Source: Antedon mediterranea (lineage: Eukaryota > Echinodermata > Crinoidea > Comatulida > Antedonidae). Taken from it: a stretch of 64,000 nucleotides of DNA. The notes beneath the pieces are model-generated. The model searched no databases. It saw only the letters and a program-made list of their open reading frames with translations, and was not told where the DNA came from. This document shows, one piece after another, positions 36,463 to 46,253 of the stretch. The position numbers and the translations under genes are program-made. The first letter of the stretch is position 1, and the number at the start of each line of letters is the position of its first letter. The DNA lies in NCBI RefSeq assembly GCF_964355755.1, contig NC_092670.1, positions 38,925,795 to 38,989,794 on the forward strand. Direction: 5' to 3'.

Positions 36463-36590
36463 ACATTTGGCGTTTCATACTATTTGAGCTTGTAAACTTG
36501 TATTTTCAGACAAAACTCGAAACGTCGAATGGTGGACTAACATAAAAAAGACAATAAATACAGACTTGGGGCAAGTCTATCTTTACGAGT
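36463..36590 (-). repeat. Repeat D copy, right partner of an inverted pair
   Basis: Contains GGCACATTTGGCGTTTCATA, TCGAAACGTCGA, GGACTAACATAAAAAAGACA and ATACAGACTTGGGG, the reverse complement of blocks at 34793-34910 (roughly four in five bases matching by eye). Confidence 0.7.
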
Positions 36591-36808
36591 ATACAACAAA
36601 CGCACATTTGTTCTTATAATCATCAATAATTGTATGCGCAATGTTCACGTACGCGTGCGTAATATATTCGATACGAGATGAAATGCCTTGCAATTATTAT
36701 TAATATTATATCTTGTACCAAAGCTGAATCGTTATGTTATGCCAAGGATTTGTTATTCGCTAGCTTTACGTGCTTAGAGGTTAACGTTGTATAAATAGAG
36801 TATATACA

Positions 36809-36968
36809 ACTCTGTCTACACTATTAAGCTTTACGTGACAAAAAATGTGCTATGCCTATATATAGACATGATGATGTCATATCACTACCTTTTTTGGGCA
36901 TATTACTACCGTATTTGGGCACATCACACCTTTGTTGTCAAAGTAGTTTGATAGTATAGACAGAGCTT
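36809..36968 (-). mobile_element. MITE-A copy, inverted, left terminus clipped
   Basis: CTCTGTCTACACTATTAAGC at the left and GATAGTATAGACAGAGCTT at the right, interior in the same orientation as 33684. The first few terminal bases are lost. Confidence 0.85.
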
Positions 36969-38178
36969 AAGTCAGTGATGAAGTTTTTAAGAGTTAGATC
37001 AGCGCAGATTATACAAAGCTGAAATATGGATAATAAATCGGATTTGTTTTTGTTTAGAAGTAGTTCGTTTCCAAGTTATTGTATTGTACCCATTAAGCAG
37101 AATATAGATCATGAATCACATGATTAGACAAGAGTCCAAAATGACACCCATATGCGCACACATGGAGGAATTATACAAGTGATGTTTGACTGGGGTGAAT
37201 ACTTGCATGAGTTGAAACATCGAATGAACAACAGTCAGACTTCCAACCGAAAATATTAGCATTAAATGTGTGTATATTATTCCGGTGCCATCTTGAATAT
37301 TCAATGTCGAACGCATACAGGTTGTTAGACCATTCGAAAATGGCGCTCAGATTTTGACCGTGGAGACAGTAAGTACAGTAGTTATAGTAGTTAGTAATTC
37401 GTAGTTAGTTAATAAATAGTATTATATAACACCTAAATAAATTCCTGTCATTTGATTGGACGATTGTGGGTCACATGGCGTGCAATAGTACGCACTATTA
37501 AACGATCGTTTAATAGTACTTTTTGAAACATTTTTGTGTACGAAAAAAAAAACGTCTCGCGGATGAAAAAAAATCTAGTACACAAATTATCCTATATTAT
37601 AAATTATGGCTATGTACTGTGAAATACAACAGTGCCACCTGTCGTCTGGTCTCAGTTTCATTTGTAAACACCACCGCGAGATATGCAACAGCAGCAGATA
37701 TTTGTGTACGATTTGGACATTATGTACTAATTTCATTCAAAAAGGCATTTAAATTAGCTTTAGATCGTTTTTAGGATTTTGATTAATTAATGGGGACATC
37801 CCTACAAGACGTGGAATTGTTGGAAAAACCATAATTAGCTTAGATAAGTTCCAATTGTCTGTCGAAGTTTTGCCTTTCAGCCAAGCTAGTACTAGGCTAC
37901 TAGACCTAGCCTAGGCCATGCTAGTATTTAGGCTAGGCCTAGCCTAGGCGTTTTAGCCTTGCTAGGCCTAGGATTGTTTGGTCGTTTGTTGACATAATTA
38001 ACACAAAAGTAGGTGTGTTTACGAAATCCATATAAATATAACATTTAATATAACATTATTAAAAACCAAATGTTACTGTTTTTAATCAAATGTGTGTGAA
38101 TGAAATGTAGTAAGCTTTGGCTAGGGCTACCTTTTATTTGATTCAAATAACTAGAATTTATTTAGATGTTATATAAAA
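36969..38178. other. No gene recognised; CCTAGGC-rich patch
   Basis: At 37880-37975 the palindromic words CCTAGG, AGGCCTAG and GCCTAGGC recur many times. The remainder is unique AT-rich DNA. Confidence 0.5.
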
Positions 38179-38339
38179 CAAATAATGAATGTTTTTTATT
38201 CGTGTAATGGTACAAATAATGGCACTTGGTGAATGATGAAAGGTTATATCAACTCGGCTTTGCCTCGTTGATATAACCTTTCATCATTCACCTCGTGCCA
38301 TTATTTGTACCATTACACTCATAAACATTCATTATTTGT
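38179..38339. repeat. Long hairpin, about 74-bp arms, 14-bp loop
   Basis: The arm starting ACAAATAATGAATGTTT and ending GAAAGGTTATATCAAC is mirrored by GTTGATATAACCTTTC through AAACATTCATTATTTGT, with only a few mismatches. The loop is TCGGCTTTGCCTCG. It could be a foldback MITE or, if transcribed, a double-stranded RNA source. Confidence 0.9.
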
Positions 38340-39147
38340 ATATTAGACATTCCGGCGCACTATACAGGCTGGAAACCAGCTTCGCCATGCTCAAAAAGTT
38401 TACACAGAGCCTAGCGTGACACGTGATATGAAATCAACAATTCAATTTGCAGAGATACACTAAAGGGCGTTATACAATTTCGCTCTTCGAATCTCCAACA
38501 CTATCTGTGATACAGATACCAGGGAGTTCCCTGCAGATACTAGTGCGGAATTGCTTTCGATTTAAAGGTAGTGCTAAAACGAATAACTTGCGAACCTACA
38601 CGACTTCTAGTTATTTAAAGCAGACTGGAGACCGACTAATGCTGGTTATCATCCCTTTCGTGATGATCGGTGACGTCTGCTGATTGCTAATAATACTCTT
38701 AAAAAATTAGAATATTATGTTTCCTTTTCGAAATTATACTTCTTAAGTATACGACCTGTTTGTCTGTTTTCATCATCTTAAATATAGACCCATGTGCTGT
38801 TTTTGTATATACGCAGTATATGAATTTTACGTTTAATTGATATTGTCAAAATTGACTTTCCAATTTTCATCATGAACCAATACCAAATTTGGAATATTAA
38901 ATCATAAATTGAATCATGTGACGACATGTATGAGAATTTCTTAGAACAAAATTTTAAATCAAAATAATAGTTTAACATTTAAAAATTACGATAATATGAT
39001 ATGTATTTATGTATGTATGGATCCTTCTTCATCAAGATCGTATGGAACATTGAAGTGCTAGACTACGAGGTTCGAATTCACAAATTGAGGTCGCTCGACA
39101 CTTTTCAACATCTAAAATCTGTATTTTAAAGATTTTCCTGTCACGCA
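38340..39147. other. No recognised feature
   Basis: Mostly unique; the short frame at 38447-38683 has no domain support. Confidence 0.5.
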
Positions 39148-39964
39148 GAGCCATATATTATAAAGAGTTACGACATTGGATTTAAGTCACGTGATATGCA
39201 GATCAATTTGTGTCAAACTTGTCTCCGTTAATGCATGTAAAGTATAGGAGCAAGAAATTACTTTAAACTTTTTCTTATATAAAAAAAAATGTAATTGCAC
39301 ATTTTACGGTGGAATATCGACGTGCACAGCGTACAGAACCACTTGCGCCAAAGAATATTGCGCGCGCGTACGCTAGTACATTATAAAGTTCGATTGATTG
39401 ATTTTGGAACGAAACATACCATAACTACGTCCCATTAATAACAATTATGTAATATTTTCAATTCATAATGCATGCTTTGATGACTAAATAAAATAATAAA
39501 GTGTCGTGGATATATTTGTTAATATATTGAATAGGTATGAACAATATTAAAATAATAAAGGCAAATTATTACAAATGAAATGATGAACGAGTCTCTGAAA
39601 GTTTGTGTCAAAAACACACAGAGAGCCATATACTGTATAAAAAGAGGGGTGAATTTGTGTGTTTTTTGTATTGGTTCATGCTTTGATGTATCCTGACTTG
39701 CATGTAGGCCCTACCATTTATTCTTTTGTTATTATAGACACAATATATATATGTTACCAAATTAATACCATTAATAACATTATTTACTAAAATAAAAACG
39801 GAATCTAAGCGTTATTTCATTGACAACAAAATCTAAAAATAATGCATGGAACTACAGGAAAACGCTATACAAAAGAGACGCGCGCGCCCTCAGCGTGCGA
39901 ATTCTTTGACACAAAAATGGCTTCTAATTTTCAATGTCGTAACTCTTTATATATATGGCTCTGC
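39148..39964. mobile_element. Candidate DNA element bounded by about 30-bp inverted repeats
   Basis: The left end AGAGCCATATATTATAAAGA plus GTTACGACATTG is inverted at the right as CAATGTCGTAAC plus TCTTTATATATATGGCTCT. A third, partial end (AGAGCCATATACTGTATAAA) lies inside at about 39628. A left-end copy with about 200 bp of the same interior is at 47421-47630, so the sequence is mobile. No transposase is visible. Confidence 0.55.
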
Positions 39965-40196
39965 TCCTCCTGTCACGAAAGTTAGTGCGCCCTCTATATC
40001 GACACTAAAATCGGGTTCCGTTTGCAGGTGTTTTACTGAGAGCTATTAAGTTATGTGTCGTCATCATTTATTGACAGCAATAAATATCTGGTAATTATTA
40101 TTCTATCTCTATAATGTGTATTATATAAGCATTTATTTAAACAATTTAAAAGAATATAAAATAAATTTTACTTAACCAGTGAAAACAGGAGCGTAA

Positions 40197-40231
40197 ATTT
40201 CGTCCCAAAGACTATCTCTTTGGGACGAAAT
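40197..40231. repeat. Perfect 15-bp-stem hairpin
   Basis: ATTTCGTCCCAAAGA is followed by CTATC and then by TCTTTGGGACGAAAT. I find no flanking direct repeat and no U-run that would suggest a terminator. Confidence 0.85.
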
Positions 40232-41232
40232 CCGAGAGATTTCAAGATATGATATTTCCGAGTCTAAATAATCTCTATCTATGGAACGCCTCCTCTGCCT
40301 TCAGTTCACAATGGTCATGCAGTACACACCAATCGTCATGCAGTACACACCAATGGTCATGCAGTACACACCAATGGTCATGCAGTACACACCAATGGTC
40401 ATGCAGTACACACCAATCGTCGTTCACATTTATCATGCAGTACACACCAATGGTCATGCAGTACACACCAATCGTCATGCAGTACACACCAATGGTCATG
40501 CAGTACACACCAATCGTCATGCAGTACACACCAAACATCATGCAGTACACACCAATCGTCATGCAGTACACACCAAACATCATGCAGTACACACCAATGG
40601 TCATGCAGTACACACCAATTGTCATGCAGTACACACCAATCGTCATGCAGTACACACCAATCGTCATGCAGTGAAATATTGCGTAATTTATACCGCCACC
40701 TATCGACAAAATCGAATATCACGTGACGTTTATTAGACGGCTGTAAAACTAGGCCATCGACTCTAAGATTTCTTTTATGTTTGACATACTGTACTTATTT
40801 TAACCGCTACACATCTCTGTGAATGCTCTGTTTTTTTATATATACAATAATTTATTATGCGAGACACGGGCGCGGCTAGGAGGCCATTGCAATTATTGAA
40901 TTCCATAAAAGAAGTTTAAATAGTCTTAGTTTTACAGCCGTCTAATAAACCTCACGTGATATTCGATTTTGTCGATAGGTGGCGGTATAAATTACGCAAT
41001 ATTTGACTGCATGACGATTGGTGTGTACTGCATGACGATTGGTGTGTACTGCATGATGTTTGGTGTGTACTGCATGACGATTGGTGTGTACTGCATGACG
41101 ATTGGTGTGTACTGCATGATAAATGTGAACGACGATTGGTGTGTACTGCATGACAATTGGTGTGTACTGCATGACCATTGGTGTGTACTGCATGACGATT
41201 GATGTGTACTGCATGACCATTGGTGTGTACTG

Positions 41233-41407
41233 TGTCGTGTATCGTCGTAGACAAATTAATAAGTACGTTGAGATGAGTATAATAATGAACGTATTTAATG
41301 AAACCAACTAGTAGTCATGAGCAATAGTATAGAACGTTTTGTAGGCTAACCCTCGTCAGACCATATGCGCAGTACGCATATATATATGTGCGCGTGCATA
41401 TACTACA
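41233..41407 (-). repeat. 3' LTR (175 bp)
   Basis: Identical to 45802-45976. It begins and ends with the usual TG/CA. It lies inside foldback element 1's right repeat array. Confidence 0.92.
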
Positions 41408-41650
41408 CTCCTCCTTTCTTATTTTAACGTTAACATTATATCAATAAGCACAATAAACTTTCGTTAATTATTTTGTTAATCAAATAGGTTAATCATCGTG
41501 ATTAAATTACTGCTTCTATAGTTCCAGATAGTTCTTATTTGGTTCCTCATAATAATTAACAAATGTGAGTAATTCTCACCATTATAATTTTGTGTAAAAA
41601 CATGAACAACATAACTTTAACGTTCATAATAATAACATTGTTCACAAGTT

Positions 41651-42667
41651 CTATATCTCTTCGATAAGTCGTGTTGGCTTCCTTCGAAGTCGCGTGGAGC
41701 GTCGTGGAATAACCTCAGTCGATGAAGACAATCTATGTTCCTCTTCAACCGGTTGGTTGGTGGATGTTTGCTCTTTGTTCGCAATCGTTTCGCTCGCAAT
41801 CGTTATTGGTACTGTCTGTTTAATCTTGTGTTCCAACTCGCTATGTGAAGTAGGGGTTTTACTCGCGTAAGCGTCCGCGTCTGTCGCTTTCAACTGGTCA
41901 ATGTGTCTTTTCCACACTCGGCCATCCTCAACACTAATTACGTATGATTTTGGAGCGGTACGTTCTATCACGGTACCTGGCCACCACTTTCCCTCTTGTC
42001 GGAAATCTTTCACTAATACCATTTCACCTGGGTAAAATTCTCGTAGATCTTTCGTTTTGTCGTGATGAAGCTTCTGATCACTCTGCTTGTTAAGTACCTT
42101 GTTTTCTGTACTGGGATGTAAAAGTGATACTCGCGTTCTTAACTCACGGCCCATGAATAACTTCGCTGGCGTTTGTCCCGTAGTTGCGTGTTTTGTTGTG
42201 CGATACGATAAAAGAAATCTGTCCAAACATTGTTGGAAATCCTTCCCATTAGCTCGGCTTGCCGCTAACGATCTTTTGAAAGATTGAACCATTCGTTCTG
42301 CTGCTCCGTTGCTTGCGGCGTGATAAGGTGCAACCTTTACATGTTTCACCCCGTTTTGCTTTAAGAAGAATTCAAATTCGTCGCTAACAAATTGAGGTCC
42401 ATTATCGCTTACAAGTTGAACAGGCAATCCGTATCTACTGAACAACTCTCTCATCGCTTTGATGGTCGCTGCACTCGTCGTACTGTTCATCTGAACGACT
42501 TCTGGCCATTTCGAATATGAGTCAACCACTACTAGATAATCTCGTTTATCTTTCTGCGCATAGTCAATATGTATTCGTGTCCAAGGCTGATTTGGCCAGA
42601 TCCAGGGCATCATTGGTGCTACGCTTGGTCCATTTTGTGTTTGGTGACATGCTTGACACTGCTTCAA
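41651..42667 (-). pseudogene. Integrase part of the retrotransposon pol, out of frame
   Basis: This frame begins within the HHCC zinc-binding domain (its two cysteines, CQACH) and carries an intact D,D-35-E core: Asp35 in IHIDYA, Asp88 in LVSDNGPQF and Glu124 in NGAAER. A C-terminal region with PGEMVLVKDF and GKWWPGTVIE resembles the chromodomain-less GPY/F-type tails of this group. It is in a different frame from the upstream gag-pol, and the two overlap at about 42660-42672, where a small deletion between short GAAGCAG-like repeats is the likely break. The element is therefore probably not autonomous as it stands. Confidence 0.85.
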
Positions 42668-45626
42668 TGTCGGAATCTATCTGGGGCCACCAGACATGAC
42701 TTCGCGCAATCTCTTTCATACGCACGATTCCGGGGTGAGCACAATGAAGCTCCTCCAGAACTGCCCCTCTGAGTTTCGGTGGAATCACTACCCTGTATCC
42801 CCACAGCAAACAGTCCTGTTCTACACTCAATTCGTCTCTTCGGTGTAGGAATGGTTTTAGATCGTCGTCGTTTTCTGACTGCCATAAACCTGTCTGTACC
42901 ATGTATAACACTTTGCTCAATAGCGGGTCTTTCCTGGTATGCTGTTGTACGTTCGTACTCGTGACTGGCAAATTGTCTAATGTATGCCCCGCTATGTTAT
43001 ATACTGCATCGTCTTCCCGTCCTTCGTATGGCATTGGGAGACGTGAGAGTGCGTCGGCAATTACGTTCTGTTTTCCAGGAATGAACTTTAAATCGTATTC
43101 GAACGCTGACAGTACGATTGCCCATCGCTGTAATCTCTGTGCGGCCAGTGTCGGAATAGCTGATTTAGGTCCTAGAATGCGTTCAAGTGGCTTATGATCA
43201 GTTCTTATCGTGAATTTCCGTCCGTATAAGTATGTTCTAAACCTTTGAAGTCCAAACATGATGCTTAGGGCTTCCTTGTCTAGTTGTGCATAACCCTTTT
43301 CGTGTTTATGCAGGCTTCGCGATGCGTACGCGATCGGTGTTTTGATATTGTTCTCGTTTACGTGGCAAATGACTGCGCCAACTCCGTATGGTGATGCGTC
43401 CGTGTATAGTTCCAGTGGTTTTAATGGGTCATAATGCGTCAACATCATGTCTTCGCTAATAATTCGCTTTACCGCGTTAAACGCTTTACTACAGTCGACA
43501 GTCCATGACCATGGTTTGCTTCCCAACAGCTCATTCAAAGGATGTATCATCGTCGATAATCGTGGAATAAATGACGCGTGATAGTTAACTAGTCCTAGCC
43601 AGGATCTTAGTTCTGTTGCATTCTGTGGTGCTCGTGCATCCTTGATGGCTTTCACTTTATCGTTTGTCGGTTGAATTCCTGCTGCTGATAGCTTACGTCC
43701 CATGTAGACTACTTCCTTTTGTACAAACGCGCATTTCTCAGCTTTCACTCTGAGACCATACTTGTTAAATCTCTCAAATAGTTTCTCAAGATTACTAATA
43801 TGCTCTTTATCAGACGCACCTGTAACAAGAACATCGTCCATGATCGCACATGTTCCTTTAAGTCCTGCTATCACCTGTTCTATGAATCGCTGCCATATGG
43901 CTGGACTGGACGAAATACCAAACGGTAACCTCGTGTATCGATATAATCCGCGGTGCGTGTTGATCGTTACCAACTCTTGCGCCTCGTCTTCCAGTACTAA
44001 CTGCTGGTACGCACATTTCAAATCAATCTTAGAGAATCGCTTTCCACCTCCCAACTTGGTGAAAACTTCCTCTGGGGTCGGAATTGGATATTGGTCGCAA
44101 TTTAAACTCGGGTTGACTGTTACTTTATAATCTCCGCAGACACGTACCCTGCCATCGGCCTTTGGAATACATACCAATGGGGTTGCCCACTGACTAAAGT
44201 CTACCGGATAAATAACTCCTTCGTTTTGCATTCTGTCTAACTCTACCTCAACTGCGGAGCGTAGCGCAAATGGAACATTTCGAGCTTTGCAGAATTTTGG
44301 GATTGCGTTCACTTTTAGATGTAATGTCGCTTTGTGTCCCTGAACCGTACCTAATTCCGTTCGGAAAACTTCTGGGAACTTCCGTTTGAATGACTGACCG
44401 ACATCGTTATCTATTTCTACCGAATTCTGAGCAAGCGATGGTGGAAATAATGACTTCCAGTCCAACTTAATCACTTCTAACCAGGTTCTTCCAAGCAAGG
44501 TTGGTGAGTTTCGTCGCTGTGTTCTCACTACTATCAGTGGGAGAACGTTACTCTGGCCCCTATAGTTCACGGTGACTTTAATTTCTCCTGCTATATCGAG
44601 CTTAGTACCTGTGTATGCGTGAAGTGTACGTTTTACTGACTTTAATGGTAGATGGCTAAGCTTGCTTTCGTAATCGTCAAAGCTAATTATCGATACTGCT
44701 GCGCCCGTATCTACTTCAAAATCAATATCTATATCATCAACTCGCATCTGTACCGTTATTGGTGGTACCGAATTGTCCTGCTTAATGCCTACGCAAAACA
44801 TTGTATCTACAAAATCGTCATTACCTTCGTCGTAATCCGGTGCTTCTACTTGCTTGATGGATTTAGGTTTATATTGTTTTGTTGATTTACTCGACTGCCT
44901 GCATTCTGATTTTAGGTGTCCTTGTTTGTTGCATTTAAAGCATGTAGCGTTTTTGTATTTACACGTATCTCTTGTATGATTGTTCATACCACAGCGGTCA
45001 CATTTCTGCGTTCGTGTTTGTTTTGACGCTTGATACGTTTTCGTAGACTTCCTGCTGTTAGACGTAACGTGGTTGATTGGCTTGTCCACATCGTGCGACA
45101 TACTTTTCATATTCGCTGTTGCTGCCTCCGAGGCTATGGCTATGTCTGTTGCTTCCTTGAACGTATGGTTCTTTGTCAATAATTTCTTTTGGATGCTCTG
45201 ACTTATTAGTCCACATACGAACTGATCACGCAGTGCGTTTTCCAATGCCTCTCCTTCAAAACCACAATGTATCGCCTTTTTCTTTAGATGGGATACAAAT
45301 TGAGAAATAGTCTGTCCCGGTGTCTGTTTTACATTTCTGAATATAAATCGTTCAGAAATCGTTATTCGAGTAGGTTTGTAATGCTCTTTGAGCTTGGTTG
45401 TGAGCGTATCGTACGATTTTGTACTTGGTTTATCAGGAAAACACAAATCTCGTATCGTTGTGTATCCAGTCTCTCCTAAACTACTCAATAATATCGCTCT
45501 TTTCTTACCTCCGTCATTGATATCTAATGCCACAAAATATTGTTCCAGCCTGTCCACATACGTATCTATGTCTCCATCCTGGACGTTGAATTCCTCGAAT
45601 AGAATTCTGGTATTAGCCGCTGCCAT
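42564..45626 (-). CDS. Gag-protease-RT-RNase H polyprotein of the LTR retrotransposon
   Basis: A 1,020-residue frame. Gag capsid-like region at residues 1-185; two CCHC zinc knuckles at 209-222 and 229-242; retropepsin DTG at 306-308; reverse transcriptase about 450-640 with FSKIDLKCAY (Asp535), LPFGISSSPAIWQ and the catalytic IMDD at 595-598; RNase H with YTDAS (Asp743) and TDHKPL; then the HH half of the integrase zinc domain (LHCAHPG) at about 960. Single-frame gag-pol without a shift is found in some Ty3/gypsy lineages. The last 25 residues are read out of frame after the break. It is GC-richer than the surrounding DNA. The catalytic residues seen are intact up to that point. Confidence 0.92.
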   Translation of the reverse strand: MAAANTRILFEEFNVQDGDIDTYVDRLEQYFVALDINDGGKKRAILLSSLGETGYTTIRDLCFPDKPSTKSYDTLTTKLKEHYKPTRITISERFIFRNVKQTPGQTISQFVSHLKKKAIHCGFEGEALENALRDQFVCGLISQSIQKKLLTKNHTFKEATDIAIASEAATANMKSMSHDVDKPINHVTSNSRKSTKTYQASKQTRTQKCDRCGMNNHTRDTCKYKNATCFKCNKQGHLKSECRQSSKSTKQYKPKSIKQVEAPDYDEGNDDFVDTMFCVGIKQDNSVPPITVQMRVDDIDIDFEVDTGAAVSIISFDDYESKLSHLPLKSVKRTLHAYTGTKLDIAGEIKVTVNYRGQSNVLPLIVVRTQRRNSPTLLGRTWLEVIKLDWKSLFPPSLAQNSVEIDNDVGQSFKRKFPEVFRTELGTVQGHKATLHLKVNAIPKFCKARNVPFALRSAVEVELDRMQNEGVIYPVDFSQWATPLVCIPKADGRVRVCGDYKVTVNPSLNCDQYPIPTPEEVFTKLGGGKRFSKIDLKCAYQQLVLEDEAQELVTINTHRGLYRYTRLPFGISSSPAIWQRFIEQVIAGLKGTCAIMDDVLVTGASDKEHISNLEKLFERFNKYGLRVKAEKCAFVQKEVVYMGRKLSAAGIQPTNDKVKAIKDARAPQNATELRSWLGLVNYHASFIPRLSTMIHPLNELLGSKPWSWTVDCSKAFNAVKRIISEDMMLTHYDPLKPLELYTDASPYGVGAVICHVNENNIKTPIAYASRSLHKHEKGYAQLDKEALSIMFGLQRFRTYLYGRKFTIRTDHKPLERILGPKSAIPTLAAQRLQRWAIVLSAFEYDLKFIPGKQNVIADALSRLPMPYEGREDDAVYNIAGHTLDNLPVTSTNVQQHTRKDPLLSKVLYMVQTGLWQSENDDDLKPFLHRRDELSVEQDCLLWGYRVVIPPKLRGAVLEELHCAHPGIVRMKEIARSHVWWPQIDSDIEAVSSMSPNTKWTKRSTNDALDLAKSALDTNTY

Positions 45627-45801
45627 TACCGCGCTTCGCTCTGTACGTTCAGGGCGCTCAGAATCGTTATTAGCCTGTGCGGTTCCTTGGTTACGGTTGC
45701 CGTTGTTGGAAAATCAAAAACTGCTAGCCTAGGCCTAGTTTTATAATATTATTATACTTCCGTTTCTCTCTATGTAAATGTGCCTGTATCCTCGTCGCCA
45801 G

Positions 45802-45976
45802 TGTCGTGTATCGTCGTAGACAAATTAATAAGTACGTTGAGATGAGTATAATAATGAACGTATTTAATGAAACCAACTAGTAGTCATGAGCAATAGTATA
45901 GAACGTTTTGTAGGCTAACCCTCGTCAGACCATATGCGCAGTACGCATATATATATGTGCGCGTGCATATACTACA
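45802..45976 (-). repeat. 5' LTR (175 bp)
   Basis: Identical to 41233-41407. The primer binding site follows one base downstream on the minus strand. No promoter beyond an ATATATA tract is obvious. Confidence 0.92.
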
Positions 45977-46162
45977 TCTACACACCAATCACACGATTGT
46001 GAGCGTATCGTACGATTTTGTACTTGGTTTATCAGGAAAACACAAATCTCGTATCGTTGTGTATCCAGTCTCTCCTAAACTACTCAATAATATCGCTCTT
46101 TTCTTACCTCCGTCATTGATATCTAATGCCACAAAATATTGTTCCAGCCTGTCCACATACGT
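45977..46162 (-). repeat. Duplicated gag fragment outside the LTR
   Basis: 45997-46162 is identical over 166 bp to 45398-45563 inside gag and in the same orientation. A 20-bp linker (45977-45996) resembling a foldback array unit, ACACACCAATC, separates it from the LTR. Its right edge joins a foldback array unit directly at 46163. Confidence 0.95.
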
Positions 46163-46253
46163 CGATTGGTGTGTACTGCATGATAAATGTGAACTGAAGG
46201 CAGAGGAGGCGTTCCATATCTATCTACCTAATAAATACGGTAGGTAGATTTGT

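Larger units (their letters stand above)
41233..45976 (-). mobile_element. Ty3/gypsy-type LTR retrotransposon, 4.74 kb
   Basis: Two identical 175-bp LTRs (41233-41407 and 45802-45976), TGTAGTATATGC to CGATACACGACA on the coding (minus) strand, enclose a gag-pol region. One base inside the 5' LTR, TGGCGACGAGG (about 45790-45800) can serve as a primer binding site for a serine tRNA 3' end. AAGAAAGGAGGAG just before the 3' LTR is the polypurine tract. Domain order gag, protease, reverse transcriptase, RNase H, integrase is that of Ty3/gypsy. Identical LTRs imply a recent insertion. The expected short target duplication is absent: flanks are TACTG and TCTAC. Confidence 0.9.
40281..46217. mobile_element. 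TU-like foldback transposon 1, split by an LTR retrotransposon
   Basis: The ends are ATGGAACGCCTCCTCTGCCT and AGGCAGAGGAGGCGTTCCAT. Each arm has an outer part made of 21-bp tandem units around GCAGTACACACCAAT (variants TCG, TGG, ACA, TTG follow), then a unique inner arm of about 79 bp (40673-40750 inverted at 40927-41006), around a loop of about 176 bp. The right arm is interrupted at 41233 by a retrotransposon and resumes for only 55 bp at 46163-46217. Flanking 8-mers are CTCTATCT (40273-40280) and ATCTATCT (46218-46225), 7 of 8 matching. Long tandem-repeat arms with an inner non-repeated domain match the sea urchin TU elements (family knowledge). There is no coding capacity of its own. Confidence 0.8.

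Noticed and set aside
40271-40284. ATCTCTATCTATG near foldback 1 as a micro-insertion end
   Set aside because: No partner CATAGAG end; it is the target sequence and terminus of the foldback element.
41617-45732. Sense-strand frames of 60-122 codons over the retrotransposon
   Set aside because: Shadows of the minus-strand gag-pol and integrase frames.
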